Shown: positions 43,200-54,130, counted from the first letter of the stretch. The stretch: 64,000 nt of DNA from Nereocystis luetkeana (GCA_031213475.1 JARUPZ010000013.1:7482739-7546738), one strand, 5' to 3'. The notes: generated from the sequence alone by a model not told the origin. Numbers and translations are program-made.

Positions 43200-44370
43200 C
43201 AATGCCGCTAGAGAGCGCAACGGTAGCGGGAGGGGAAGGGGGGGGGGAGGTTTACCGAACCAGCTGCATTGTAATTGTTCACCTTTGACAGGACGGGTGG
43301 ACAGATACGGGTATGTTTGGGCTGAGGCTTCCGCGTGGTTGGAGGGGGGCGCTGTTGCGCTGCTGTTACGAGGGAACATGCAGTAGTAATTAGAACCTAA
43401 CACGGCGCGTAGACGTAGGGGAATACATGATTTTTGAGTCCATAGCAGCTTCTGTTTACTGCCCCCCCCCCCCCCCTGTGATAGTTTAATCTAGCCACGC
43501 CCTGAGTCCATAGCAGGTTCTGTTTACCATCCCCCCCCCTGTGATAGTTCAATCTAGCCACGCCCAACTGTCGTGGGCTAGCTCGTCGTGTGCAATACCT
43601 GCTTGTGCTAGGCCAGGAAGACCCTTTTTTGTCGGGGAGCTAACGTTGATAACCGATATTTTAGATGTGCTGGATGTGTGGAGTATCATGCGAAACGTTG
43701 ACCAGGTGGTGCCCTCCAGGGCAGGAGCGAGACAATACTAAACGTCCAGCACTCAAACACCGCGTTTGTAAGATGTTGTGCGGTAACATTCGTCTATCGG
43801 TGACCACCCGTGAGGGTGAATTCCTCCCTTACTCCTTATCGCCGACGCCACGCGAAACACCGGTATCTACCGCTGCTGCCGGACCGCCCGCTTGTGTGTT
43901 TCATCAGACCAACCCAAAGGCACACGCCGTGAAGCGTAGATAAAGGGCTTGGATAATTTACCGCTGTGCCGTTCAGGACGGACTCTTACGGAGCGTGTAA
44001 TATTTCATACTCCTGTAGTTCCGCGACGGTCCTTCCATGTACGGCCAGAGTGAGCTCCATCTGCGAAGCCAGCCCGCCATCGTGCCTCGTTGCGCGGTGA
44101 AGGACCCTTCCGGTGGGTTGCAGTGCGTACGATTTCCTCCTAGAAAAACGCCTGCCCCGTACGCATCGCCGCTGCCCCCTTGGTTGTCCCCGGTGTTTTG
44201 CGCGTTCGCTCTTGCCAGCAGGCGGTCTTGGGTTGCGAGAAGAGGAGGAAGAAGGCGATGCAGGCGGCAGAAAGAAGAAAAGATAGGGTGTTGGTGCGTG
44301 CGTCCATCCTGTGAACGACGGAATAGGATATATACTGTTTGGTGTCGGAATGCACGGCAGTTTTCGTTTG
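43192..44370. other. intron 3, left part
   Basis: Contains two copies of a ~65 bp element with a C-run (43436-43495 and 43502-43565: GAGTCCATAGCAG, TCTGTTTAC, C-run, TGTGATAGTT and AATCTAGCCACGCCC). Coding-like stretches at 43630-43740 and 44037-44160 were not accepted as exons. Confidence 0.5.
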
Positions 44371-44374
44371 TTTT

Positions 44375-44965
44375 TTCTCGCCTTTCGTAGCGTGAATTGG
44401 CTCGAGAACCCGAGCAGAGACGTGATTTCTATGTATTCCTGTCTCGTCGGAATGCTCGTAATGTTGTCGCCTGTTCTACTGCGGGCTGGCCCGCCGAGTT
44501 GAGCAGAGACGTCATATTTATGGGTACTCCTGTTTTGTTTTGTTTGAAGTGCACAGCAGGGTTTCTCGCTGACTCTAGAACCGAGCAGAGACGTTATTTC
44601 TACTCCTAGCTCGTCGACATCATCTCTCAGTGTTCGCTGCGCACTGTTTCGAGAGAGTCGAGCAACAGAGACGCCATACCTTCTCCTGTTTTGTCGACAT
44701 GCAGAGCAGTGCTATATCGCCTTTTGCTTAGCGTGAATTGGATGGAGAGCTGAGCAATAGACGCGCCATGTTTCCTCCTGTGTCGTCGGTGTACGCAGTG
44801 ATTTCTCGCCTCTTTTGGTGCGAGCTGGCTCGAGAGCCGAGCAGTAGCACAAGCGTCGTCTACTTCTACTCTTGTTCGGGCGCAGCATTTTCTAACGAAC
44901 TTACTGGATAGGGCCGAGCAGTAGAGACGACAACTCCACTCCTCCTGTAGAGGACTGCTGTAGAC
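44375..44965. repeat. diverged ~100-bp tandem repeat, about six units
   Basis: Units share TTTCTCGCC, GCGTGAATTGG, CGAGAGCCGAGCAGTAGAGA and CGTCATTTCTACTCCTGTTT, then TGTCGAC and a GCAGTG end. Recognisable starts are near 44380, 44465, 44565, 44630, 44715, 44805 and 44890. Units are roughly 65-80% alike by eye. Confidence 0.7.
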
Positions 44966-45224
44966 GCGCTCTCTGTGCTGGTGGAGGTTTTTTGTCGCAA
45001 CCTTTCCACGTAGAATCAAGGCCGCAATAGTAGACTTTTACCATGAGCGCGCGGGCAACCCAAGAGGCTTGAAGAGGTCTTCTTGTTTTTTTTTTTTCAT
45101 CTCGTGTCCGTCATCGTTGTGGTCGCTAACGTGGCTACCCTTTGTAACCGCCCGCTTTCTGTTTTCGCTCAAGAAGAGGATTATTAATAGCTGCTAGCCT
45201 GACAGCGACGGTATGGGTGGGTGC

Positions 45225-45470
45225 GGCGGTAGGTTTGGTTTATGGGACGGTTATTGTTACGGTTGACGTTGAGGTCAAGGTTGATGATACGGTTGACTTT
45301 GCGGTTGAGTTTGAGGTCACGGTTAGTATCAAGATTGATGCTACCGTTGAGGATGATGTTACGTTTGAGGTTTTTGTGGATGTTACGGTTGGGGTTGAGG
45401 TTACGGTTGAATTAGAAGCTATGGTTGATGTCAAGGTTGATGTTACGGTTGATGATATCGCGTACACCAA
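45225..45470 (+). repeat. degenerate hexamer-based repeat, Val/Asp/Thr periodicity
   Basis: GTTGATGTTACG, GTTGAGGTCAAG and similar 12- or 18-mers repeat about 14 times. Read in frame they give alternating Val with Asp, Glu or Thr (VDVTVDVEVKVDD). It lies in intron 3 without splice borders, so I treat it as a repeat. A short translated exon cannot be excluded. Confidence 0.65.
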
Positions 45471-45667
45471 GCGGCACCAGGTACTACATAAGGTATGTGC
45501 ATCATGCTCATACAGTCTGTCTTCTCTGCTCCGGCGTGCGCTCGTACCCTCCTACACGATTGTTGTTCCAGGCACACCGCCTACCTGGGGATTTTTTAGA
45601 CTTGCAAACATGCCAATACCTCGCTCACAACACCCACACACAGCATCTTGTAAATTCTGCGATCTCC

Positions 45668-45990
45668 CGCTTTTCAGAGCTGAGCTCACGTCAATCAATA
45701 ATGTGTCTGAGCCTTCCATGTTCTCTCAGTTTTCAGGACCGAGTTAATGGCAATTACAACGGTTTTGTCGGTAAATCCTACGATCGCATGCAGAATTCTT
45801 AAAACGGTTTCTTTCAGGCCCGAGCTCACGGTAAGCACGGCACTTTCCCGGAAGCTCAACATGTAATCTCTCACTCTTTCAGGCCCGAGCTAACAAGAAC
45901 AAACACTGAATTTGGTCGGAAACTTCTATGCGTTTGACTGAACTTTCTCGGAACTTTCTGTAACCTCTCGGGTTTCAGGCGCGAGCGCGG
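45668..45990 (+). repeat. ladder of acceptor-like repeats before exon 4
   Basis: TTTTCAGAGCTGAGCTCACG (~45671), TTTTCAGGACCGAGTTAATG (~45730), TTTCAGGCCCGAGCTCACGG (~45814), TTTCAGGCCCGAGCTAACAA (~45880) and TTTCAGGCGCGAGCGCGG (~45973) recur every ~60-95 bp. Only the last is used in the model, as the exon 4 acceptor. Each has a pyrimidine-AG that resembles a 3' splice site. Confidence 0.7.
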
Positions 45991-46080
45991 AAGGGGGCCG
46001 AGCGGAGCCAGAACGAGATCGCGTCAAGGAGACAAGACGTTTCTAGCCCCACCAGCAAGGAGATATCGAGGCGCATCAAG
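45979..46080 (+). CDS. host gene exon 4: completes an ankyrin repeat, then basic linker
   Basis: The acceptor CTCTCGGGTTTCAG ends at 45978 and the donor AAG|GTGAGG follows 46080. It has 34 codons in phase 0-0: ARARKGAERSQNEIASRR, then QDVSSPTSKEISRRIK. The first ten residues complete the ankyrin repeat begun in exon 3; the rest is charged. The other two frames carry stops or weaker borders. Confidence 0.6.
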
Positions 46081-46503
46081 GTGAGGGGTTACCAGCTCTT
46101 ACTCTAAACGTAGCCCGAGCCGAACCGACCTAACCAGCAACAACAGCTTCCGTGGGAGTTTTTACGCACGAATGCGAGTTTTGTACTTCGCACCGCGCCC
46201 AAAAACAAAAGTACTGCTGTACCCCCTTTCGAGCTGGCTGAATGAAGCCGGGTTCCTGTACGACCGACGCTTGCCACGAAAGGGGCGTTGTACCTTATTT
46301 TGGCTGTACCTTATTTAGGCCAAAACAAGGTACAGTGGTTTGTACCGCGCCCCAAAAAAAGGTACCGCCGTATCCCTTTCGAGCTGGCTGGATGAAGCCG
46401 GGTTCTACGGTAGGGGTGCTGTAGCTTTTTTATTGGCCGTAATGTTTCTGATTGACAAGGCTACTCAACTGAGGAACTACTCTACTCCCCAACAACTGCG
46501 TTT

Positions 46504-46602
46504 CAACCCTTCAAGGACGTCAGCCCTGCTTCGGGGGAGAGGACGCTCATAGACTTGACTGGTTTGTCCCCAGAACGGGACTGCGGTTCCCAAAGGCTCG
46601 AG
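46504..46602 (+). mobile_element. M2 transposon, diverged
   Basis: TTTCAACCCTTCAAGGACGT to GGGACTGCGGTTCCCAAAGG, in intron 4. Confidence 0.65.
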
Positions 46603-46676
46603 ATACCTACCTATTAATAGGCCACGGGATTGCTCGTCGCGTTGCACTTTCATTTGTTTTGCTCCCCGGGTTAGTT

Positions 46677-46756
46677 CGTTTTTCGGTCAAGGTGTGGAGC
46701 CTCACAAGGCAAAAAGCAGGTCCAAGGTGTGGAGCCTCACAAGGCAAAAAGCAGGT
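46677..46756. repeat. 38-bp direct duplication
   Basis: CAAGGTGTGGAGCCTCACAA then GGCAAAAAGCAGGT occurs twice head to tail (46688-46723, 46724-46757). Confidence 0.85.
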
Positions 46757-46989
46757 ACTAGTACGGGACGAACATCGGTCGACATTTTCCTTTGTGCGAT
46801 TCTCCGATTTTTCGACAGCTGAACAGCGCCCACCAAAAAAGTTGAGTTCAGTTTCAAGTGTCGTGCTGCGCGAGCCCCTACGCACGTAGCCGGCAGCTCG
46901 TACGATCTTGACTGCACGATACTCTAGGGATAGGAACTGTTACGGGTATATACTGAATGTGTTTGCTGGCGGCCTTGCGCCGTTGAGTA

Positions 46990-47556
46990 CTGACCCCCCC
47001 CCCCCCCCCCCCCTATTATATATGGGTTGGGTTGGCGTCGGTTGGCAACGACGCTGTAAAAAAGGCCGCTCACTGCGTGAGTTAGACAACCGGGGTACCG
47101 CTTTTTGTTTTGTTTTATGTTTTGGCGGTCGGTCACAGCTGGTTGTCGAGTTAGATAGTTTGTGCGAGGTGAACAACCTTTACTCGGCACAACAAGTGGG
47201 AATGATCGTATCACGTAGTGTTTATGGTAAGGCACTCAAGAGGCAGTTACAGAGCGCTTCCATTGCTGTCTCTGGAAACGCCTATGCCGGAAATTAAATC
47301 AACCCATTGAAGCTGTCATCCATATGCAAGTCCGCCTCACAAGCGGTTCTTACTAGGATGCAGCTCACCCTTCATGCGACTCGCCAGACACCTCACGGCG
47401 CTTCGCGCTTGGTGCAAGCAATGTCTGCCTGGTCGGTGAAAACCCGACATGCTCCGTTCCGGCATTGTAGGGATGCGAGGGTCTATGGTCATACGACTAC
47501 GGCCATGCATGATATCTAGTACGTATCTCCTTTCGAACCCCCCCCCCCCCCCTCCC
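46990..47556 (+). mobile_element. C6 repeat, long copy bordered by C-runs
   Basis: Starts with a C-run (46996-47013), then TATATGGGTTGGGTTGGCGT, CTCACTGCGTGAGTTAGACA, TGTCTCTGGAAACGCC, GAAGCTGTCATCCATATGCA and CTCACGGCGCTTCGCGCTTG, then GTCGGTGAAAACCC and CATACGACTACGGCCATGCA, ending in a second C-run (47540-47553). Same order as 22001-22583. No conserved ORF is visible. Confidence 0.7.
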
Positions 47557-47613
47557 CCGCTCTCGAACCGCCCCCTCTCTGGCGCGAAACCGCCGGCACG
47601 AGACGACGCCACC

Positions 47614-47614
<1 letters not shown>

Positions 47615-47651
<37 letters not shown>
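47615..47651. repeat. TA microsatellite
   Basis: A pure (TA)n of ~36 bp, just beyond the C6 copy. Confidence 0.95.
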
Positions 47652-47653
<2 letters not shown>

Positions 47654-48326
47654 TAACCAGGCAATGTGGCGCACTCAGTTGGCGACATGCCTTCCTACAA
47701 GAAACTCCACCAGCGTGATTTCGTAGCGAGAGCAAGGCCTATGCCCTATCTTGCTGCTGGTGTTTCCATCAGACCGACGCGTTCTATATACGACCTGGGT
47801 GTTTCACTTTTTGGCCATTTTTTGTCACTGGGATTGATGGGGCTCTTCAACTGGGGAGATAGCCACCCAGTAATCGTCGAACTCCCATTCCTGTTTTGGT
47901 GTATACCGTAAAGAAGAGCGTCGAGGTAGCACGGTGGATGCGATCGTTTTTCAGCGATCGTTTTTCAGCGATCGTTTATGTCTCGACAGAGCGGGAACAA
48001 GGGTGCTAGATAAAGTCGAACGTCACATTGCCGGAAGACTCTCTCGATCGAATGCTTCCCGAAATGCACTTTGTTTTTGTTCGGTAGTTTTTGGCAAACT
48101 TAACCTTCCCGTTTTCGGGAAGAAAAACAAAATCGGGCTCTGTAAAACGATCGTTCACCCCCCTAGTGCGAAGCCAACGCTCTCTGCGTACAGTACCTAT
48201 GCACGTAGCCCATGGCATTGTCAATTGGGCTTCACCCTCAGAAACGGGTCGGTCTCCAATGTCTCGAGCGAGGTTTCCGGCCACACAGCTTCAACGACCC
48301 TCAAACTTGATAGCAAGCACTCTCAG

Positions 48327-48398
48327 AGCAGTGGAGCATACGGCCTCGAAGGCTTGACGTCATCTCGCGACCCGAGAAGCGAGAGATCATCGGCGGTG
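48327..48398 (+). CDS. candidate host exon between exons 4 and 5
   Basis: The acceptor CACTCTCAG ends at 48326 and a GTAGGT donor follows 48398. It has 24 codons in phase 0-0: SSGAYGLEGLTSSRDPRSER then SSAV. Phase is compatible with exons 4 and 5 and the sequence is coding-like (Ser/Arg-rich). The pyrimidine tract is weak, so it is left out of the preferred set. Confidence 0.3.
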
Positions 48399-48743
48399 GT
48401 AGGTGTTGTGTGTTGAAAGCGCAGTGTTTTCCTGCTGCGCGATATACCAATATCATATCTCCCCGTCGGCTGTGTGGGTTTCTAAACCATGAAGGGGAAC
48501 CCCTGCTCTGTTTTCCGGTTTGGACTCCCGTAAGAGTCGGTCTATAACGTTAGGAGTCTCGGGCGGGGATAAAGTGTACGTTGCTCGTACCCCCGCTGCC
48601 GTCCCATCATGCGGTATTTTTGTTGTAGTTGATATTTTTCTTCTCCATCCCCTTTTTAGTCTCGCCCTTCTCGTTCCTGCTCTCCTGGCTACGGTACTCG
48701 TAAATCCAGATCCGGTGTCACATAGCGGGCGCTTCTCCCCCCC

Positions 48744-49048
48744 CCCCTCCCCTGTCTCTGGAAATGCCTACACCGGAAATTAAATCAACTCATTGAAGCT
48801 GTCGTCCATATGCAAGTCCGCCTCAAAAGCGGTTCTTAGTAGGATGCACCTCATCCTTCATGCGACTCGCTAGACACCTCACGGCGCTTCGCGCTTGGTG
48901 CAAGCAATGTCTGCCTGGTCGGCGAAAACCCGACATGCTCCGTCCCGGCATTGTAGGGATGCGAGGGTCTATGGTCATACGAATACGGCCATGCATGATA
49001 TCGGGTACATCTCTCCTATCGAGTACACCCCCCCTCCCCCCCCCCTCT
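48744..49048 (+). mobile_element. C6 repeat, 5'-truncated, C-runs at both edges
   Basis: A C-run at 48737-48752, then TGTCTCTGGAAATGCCTACA through CATACGAATACGGCCATGCA to C-runs at 49027-49046. Very similar to 47265-47556. Confidence 0.7.
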
Positions 49049-49302
49049 ACGTATGGCTCGTGCCTTTTTTCTTTTGGCGCGGCGGGGGGAAAACACCCCT
49101 CAGTCTTTTCCTTTCTCCCCTTGTCGACCCCCGTCGATTTCGTTTTTTTCCCCAAGAAAAGAAGAGCGAAAATCTTCCTTCGGCCGGACTCGAAGGCATG
49201 ACCTTGGCGTCAGTAGTCACGAGGTCTGGTCACTCGTATGCCGCCGTGGGTAGTGAATGATCGGGACCGCTTCTTTCGTGCTCGCCCCGAAATGTTGCGC
49301 AG

Positions 49303-49404
49303 AGGAACCAGGCGACCCAGAAGGAGACGGCCAGCAGCGGCAGGGTCGGCGCGCCGCCGCCGCCGCCCCTCGAGAGTGACGACGGCCGTGGCGTCGACGG
49401 AGAG
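49303..49404 (+). CDS. host gene exon 5: Pro-rich linker
   Basis: The acceptor AAATGTTGCGCAG ends at 49302 and the donor GAG|GTGAAG follows 49404. It has 34 codons in phase 0-0: RNQATQKETASSGRVGA, then PPPPPLESDDGRGVDGE. The proline run comes from CCG triplets. No domain; probably a flexible linker. Confidence 0.5.
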
Positions 49405-49489
49405 GTGAAGGTCAGCGGGCCGACCCGTGCTGCGGTAGACGGTAGCTTTTTGTTTTTGCGCTTGAGGGCCAAATGTTCTTGTCGGACTT

Positions 49490-49497
49490 GACTGACT

Positions 49498-49548
<51 letters not shown>

Positions 49549-49568
49549 TGACTGACTGACTGACTGAC
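49490..49568. repeat. TGAC microsatellite
   Basis: About 19 TGAC units with one TTAC, in intron 5, starting 86 bp after the exon 5 donor. Confidence 0.95.
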
Positions 49569-50085
49569 GGGGAGGGCTCCTCAACCATTACAACGGATCA
49601 ACCATTGCAGGCGAGGAGCTATGCCCCCATTTTCTTTCGATCAGATATGTGTATTTTTTTTCTCGTACAATAGATTTCCGTCATCGTTACTCCCATTTTA
49701 AACTTCGAAAAACAACAGCTAGCTGCGAGACCGAGGATTTGGTCCAAACTCATCTATGCAAGCCGTGTTTGATGCTTCGATCGCGCGTTCTACGGGGTTC
49801 TATATAAGGCCTCATGCAGGGAACACCGTCCGTATCTGAGGAAGACAACGTTCGGAAGCTTTTTTCTATATATATCTCCGTGTCATACGCAAGATTCACA
49901 TAAACATATATACACACGCGAGCTGAAAAACCCCATACACACCCCTCGATACCATTTTGTTTTTAACCATGGTGCTTTCTCGACACCGGGAGGTAAATAG
50001 CTCCTCAAAGGAAGAGCCTCGTGTGATGTGCCGGGCGCCAGGCAGATGCTCGTCCGGTCCCTTACCCTTAACGCGCGACCGCCAG

Positions 50086-50146
50086 CGACAAGCTCCGCGC
50101 GTTCCCTTCAAAAGCGATGACGGCGACCGCAACGTTAGCGGCAAAG
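50086..50146 (+). CDS. host gene exon 6, short
   Basis: The acceptor GCGACCGCCAG ends at 50085 after a pyrimidine-rich CGGTCCCTTACCCTTAACG, and the donor AAAG|GTAAAA follows 50146. It has 20 codons plus one base: RQAPRVPFKSDDGDRNVSGK. Phase 0 in and phase 1 out match exons 5 and 7. An alternative acceptor at 49992 would add 31 residues in the same frame. Confidence 0.4.
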
Positions 50147-51109
50147 GTAAAAAAGCGGGGGGGGGAGAGACGATCGGCGGGAGAAAACTATGACAAACAA
50201 AATTATGTATATGTGAGAGTAGAGACGCGTCGCGGCACCTAAGGCTTCTTCTGAAGCTCCTCCCTTACCTGCGGGGCTGTACACCTCACCGGACAGCCGA
50301 ATGTTTCACAGCTCGGACTGACGGATCATGATATATCTATCCATATCTATCCAGTGGAGCATCTAGTTCCTCACCTGCCGGTGTGAGAGGTTGTGCAGGA
50401 TCTGCCATATAGGGCAGAGCTAACCGAAGAAACGTCCTAAAGTAATTCATGCAGGGTATACGGCCCTCGCCCGGGAACATGAGCTATAGATCATACGTAC
50501 AAGGACGGGTATACAGGATTTTTATCTGTCAACGGTAGACAATTTTGAAAAAAAACAAAGAAAACGATAAACAAGCCTATGGCCAAGATGTCTAACGAAT
50601 TATACCGGTACACACATATCGGAACCAATTGTATCATGGTTGAACCCTCAATTCAGGAGGCCCGCCACCCAGAAACGCTCGGGCTCGAGCGTGCGACTTC
50701 CATGTACCGCACGTAGCACTAGCCCCATGATAAGCTACCATCCGGATGCGTGCTTACTTGCAAAGTGCAAGCGTCGTTACACCTACGGCCTGAACTATAT
50801 CGGCCGTTTTGTGGTGTATAGGGACCCGGCGTCCACGCTGCAGCGAGCAATGGTTGGGGAAATTGTGCGATCGGCCCAGTGATACCTTTGCGTGCTCGAT
50901 CTAGAGAGGTAGGCATTGTTCAATAGATGAAGCCGGGACGTGCCCGCACGGGATGCCTTACTCGTTAACCCTCGCAGTGCTTTAAGAAATGCTCCACGCT
51001 GGCTGCGAAGAAGCCTTTCCCTCGAGCCGTGGGTCCAGCTATGTAGGAGTTTAGATTCGGGCCGGATATGCGGAGGCCACAGGGCCATTCCCCGCTTCGC
51101 GAGCGCTGC

Positions 51110-51470
51110 TCAGCAAGATGCTGCCCAACCTTCATGCGACTCAAGGAGACGCCTCGCGGCTCATGGCGCTTTGCGTTTGGTGCGAGCAGCGTCTGCCTGG
51201 TCGGTGAAAACCCGACGCGCTCCGTCCCGGCATTGAAGGGGTGGGAGGGTCTATAGCCATACGGCCACGACCATACGTGGCAACGAGTACACCCCCACCC
51301 CTCCCAGGAAGGGGATACACATCACATAGAAAACGCGTAACGAGCGCCCCAAGTGTTGGAGGTGTTTCAAATAGGAGTAGGAACGGTGCTTCGCCTCGAG
51401 GGAAGCGTGGTCAACGGTCAAATAAATAAGACAAGCGACAAATGAGTACGCCCCCCCCCCCCCCCCCCGC
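51110..51470 (+). mobile_element. C6 repeat joined to a poly(C)-tailed LINE end
   Basis: C6 sequence (CTTCATGCGACTCAAGGAGA, GTCGGTGAAAACCC) to ~51290 is followed by GAGCGCCCCAAGTGTTGGAG, GAGTAGGAACGGTGC, GTGGTCAACGGTCAAATAAA and GACAAATGAGTACG, and a C-run (51449-51467). The same end follows the LINE fragment at 58690-59298, so this copy is internally deleted. Confidence 0.6.
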
Positions 51471-51654
51471 CCCCCGCCCGGCCCTCACAAAGCGGGGTAA
51501 GCGTACCAGCGAAAACGCGTTCTCCCTAGTCATGGGCGCCTCGGAGGAAATTCCGGAGATTTTGCGCGGGGGAGGCCCTGCAGTCTGTCCGTGCGATGAG
51601 CCCGTAGGCGTCAAGAGCTTCTATTTGCCGGCTGTTTTGTCGTCCGAGTTTTTT

Positions 51655-51860
51655 TTGTTTGCCTTTCATCCCATTCAATATCTCCGCCCTTCTTCTCTCC
51701 CTCCCTCCCTTCCTTCTCGTCATAGCTTAGGTGCGGGCTCGCCCGGCAGGCTCTCCTCCTCCCCCCCTCCCCGCTTCTGTTCGTGCCTTGCTTTTTGTTC
51801 ATCGGGAAAATACTTCAGCCCTTTTTTTCCATCGTTTACTCGCGTCGAGTTGTGGGTGCC
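51655..51860 (-). mobile_element. SINE S1, diverged, truncated
   Basis: Plus strand reads TTTCATCCCATTCAATATCT, GGTGCGGGCTCGCCCGGCAG and ACTCGCGTCGAGTTGTGGGT; the complement follows the S1 order without the tRNA head. Confidence 0.6.
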
Positions 51861-53395
51861 GATGACTACTCCTACTATTCCGGGAGGAACATAGAGTATT
51901 AGTGGAGTGATAGTAAGAATCAAATGCGGTGTGTTAACATCGGGAAAATTCATGGCTTTTGGGTCCATCGTGGGTTCTGATTCTTATTACATTAGCCCCC
52001 CCCCCCCCCCCTCCCCCCCGTACGAGGCGTTTGAGTTGGCTGGGCTTCACGGCTAGTCTGTTACAGCAGTGCCGATTCCCTCGATAGTGCCGGTATCATG
52101 TGCACCAGGTACAATGCCGGCACTATTTGTAGCGGCAACCGGCACCACCCCCTCCGCACACCACTCCGCGCGCTGGTGAATCCCATACGCGCCAAGCGAC
52201 CCCACAGGTACTGCATACAACAAGCGGGCAGCCGGCACTGTCTCATCCGGCACTGTAGAGGGACCACCGCTGCTGTACTTGGCTTGCCTTGTCACCCGAC
52301 TCACTGGCTTGGCCACCCGACCACCTTTAAGGATGCGGGCTATCTATCGCACAGAGGTGTGACCGATTTTCAGCTCTCGGTTTTTGCCTCGGCAGCGGTA
52401 AGGGTGCTGAAAAAAAAGTCTAACACACATTTTAGATTTTTGGATAGCTCTCGGACCGGAGATTTCCCGAAACACCCACCTTTTTCGGCGTTTTTTGGCG
52501 AACTCAAGCTTTCTATTCTCGAAGAAACGACCGCCGAAAAACGGCCACACACCTGCCTGCGCGATGAGCCGCGTCCTTGCCGAGGCTGGCTTCGCCGCCC
52601 CAGTAACCGGCTTGAGTCGCCTAAAGTCAGACGACGAAAGCGAGCGAAAACGGCCCCCTGTCGGCCGAGGGGAGCCCGCAGGGGGCGCGCTCGGAGGGGG
52701 GCCGCCGCGGGCAAAAAACATGTTTTTGAAGGTTTTCGTTTTTCGCTTTACTCTACACACCAAAATAATGACAAAAAGAAACAAGCCTACAACGGAGACC
52801 CAAACAGTTGGATAACGTGGCAATAGTGCAACTGCGGTAATGTCCAGCCAATAAATAGTCGCCGCAGGTGAACAAACAACTGTATATAACTCTTTTGGTC
52901 GGCTTACTCCTACACACTAAAAATAAACGATAAATTAACAAGCCGCCTTCCAAGGAAAGAAGCCCAAACAGTCGGATCGTTGGCACCGCTACAACTATCA
53001 ACAGCTGTTTTTCCCGGCCAACTAGTAACTAGTCTACACCTCTGACAGACAGATCATCAACGGATGGATCATATAGATCATGACCTAGATAATCTAGTCC
53101 TCGCCCACCTCTCGTCGTCAGGGGTTGACAGATAGATCATGTAGATTTTGCGGGTCCCACCCGGCGATATGACCTACAGCAGTACAGATCATACGAGATC
53201 GGGGATATGTCTCGCTTGAAAACTCTACGTACAGTGGATCATGCATAAAGTGGGAATGGACGATCCGTCTGAGGTGTGTGCTAGTTGGTAAGTTACGGTC
53301 AGCCGAGTAACACCCCCTGATGGTTGCCCTTACGGTTTGGGGCGAGGTTTTGACGTTTGCGACCCCTACCACGAGGCGAGACTTCTACCCTATGA
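51861..53395. other. intron 6, no exon accepted
   Basis: Contains a C-run (51994-52018) and a GC-rich stretch (52380-52720) with overlapping ORFs on both strands. A pair of ~110 bp segments (52725-52860 and 52870-53000) share ACACACCAAAATAATGAC-like text, ACAAGCC and CCCAAACAGT-GGAT. No exon of phase 1-1 was found. Confidence 0.4.
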
Positions 53396-53895
53396 AGCAA
53401 GGCAAGGCCAGGCACAGCAAGGCACAGCAAGGCAAGGCCAAGCAAGGCAAGGCAAGGCAAATCAAGGCAAAGCAAGACAAAGCAAGGCAAAGCAAGACAA
53501 ACAAGGAAAAGCAAAGCAAAGGCAAAGCAAAGCAAAGCGAAGCACAGCAAAGCGAAACAAGCCAAACCAAGCCAAAGCGAAACCAAGCCAAAGCAAAACC
53601 GAGCCGAACCGAACCGAACCGAACCGAACCGAACCGAACCGAACCGAACCGAACCGAGCCGAACCTAACCTAACCGAACCGAACCGAACCGAACCGAACC
53701 GAACCGAACCGAACCGAACCGAACCGAACCGAACCGAACCGAACCGAACCGAACCGAACCGAACCGAACCGAACCGAACCCAACCAAACAAAACCGAACA
53801 AAACCGAACAAAACCGAACCGGACCAAACCGAACCAAACCGAACCGAACCAAACCGAACCAAACCGAACCAAATCAAACCAAATCAAACCAAACA
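53396..53895. repeat. AAGGC-type and GAACC pentamer arrays, ~500 bp
   Basis: 53396-53590 is a purine-rich GGCAAAGCAA mixture. 53593-53820 is almost pure CCGAA, decaying to CCAAA by 53895. The drift across the block is gradual. In intron 6, ending ~80 bp before the exon 7 acceptor. It yields long spurious ORFs. Confidence 0.9.
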
Positions 53896-53972
53896 ACAAT
53901 AGATCGCGGGGCGAGGTTCTTACTACCGCCACGAAATCACTTGCCGCGAACTTGGACAGACTCCTCCTCCAG

Positions 53973-54130
53973 TGGTGGCATCCATCGACAACGGCCACAT
54001 GGCGATCGGGGACTGGCTACCGTTGCAAGGAAGCGATGGCGGCGGCGGAGGCGGTGGCGGCAGAAAAGGACGCGGTGCTGTGGTGGTGAACAAGCTCAGG
54101 ACCGTGCTGGATGAGGCCCACGTTCGGAAG
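53973..54130 (+). CDS. host gene exon 7: Gly run and basic helix
   Basis: The acceptor CTCCTCCTCCAG ends at 53972 and the donor GAAG|GTGCCA follows 54130. Phase 1 entry (G+TG) reads VASIDNGHMAIGDWLPLQG, an eight-Gly run, RKGRGAVVVNKLRTVLD, then EAHVRK. Phase 0 out fits exon 8. One other frame is open across part of the exon but breaks the phase pattern. Confidence 0.5.

Noticed and set aside
43630-43742. Coding-like ILDVLDVWSIMRNVDQ stretch
   Set aside because: The possible acceptor (ATATTTTAG) would give a phase incompatible with exon 3 using its GC donor, and it would break the ankyrin repeat.
48289-48398. Longer form of the 48327 candidate exon using the acceptor at 48288
   Set aside because: It enters in phase 1, whereas exon 4 leaves phase 0.
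47934-48416. 160-codon ORF as a complete gene
   Set aside because: No start context, and the reverse strand is equally open. Only the splice-bordered tail was kept as a weak candidate.
49185-49255. Possible tRNA on the minus strand (CCTTCGAGTCC B-box-like)
   Set aside because: No matching acceptor stem or A box at the right distance.
51510-51602. Exon-like ENAFSLVMGASEEIPEIL segment after a C-run
   Set aside because: Its phase (2 in) does not match exon 6 out (phase 1), and the donor is weak.
53337-54089. 250-codon ORF rich in NRTEP repeats
   Set aside because: It follows the CCGAA pentamer array; pentamers keep all frames periodic. Only the exon-like 53973-54130 in another frame was kept.
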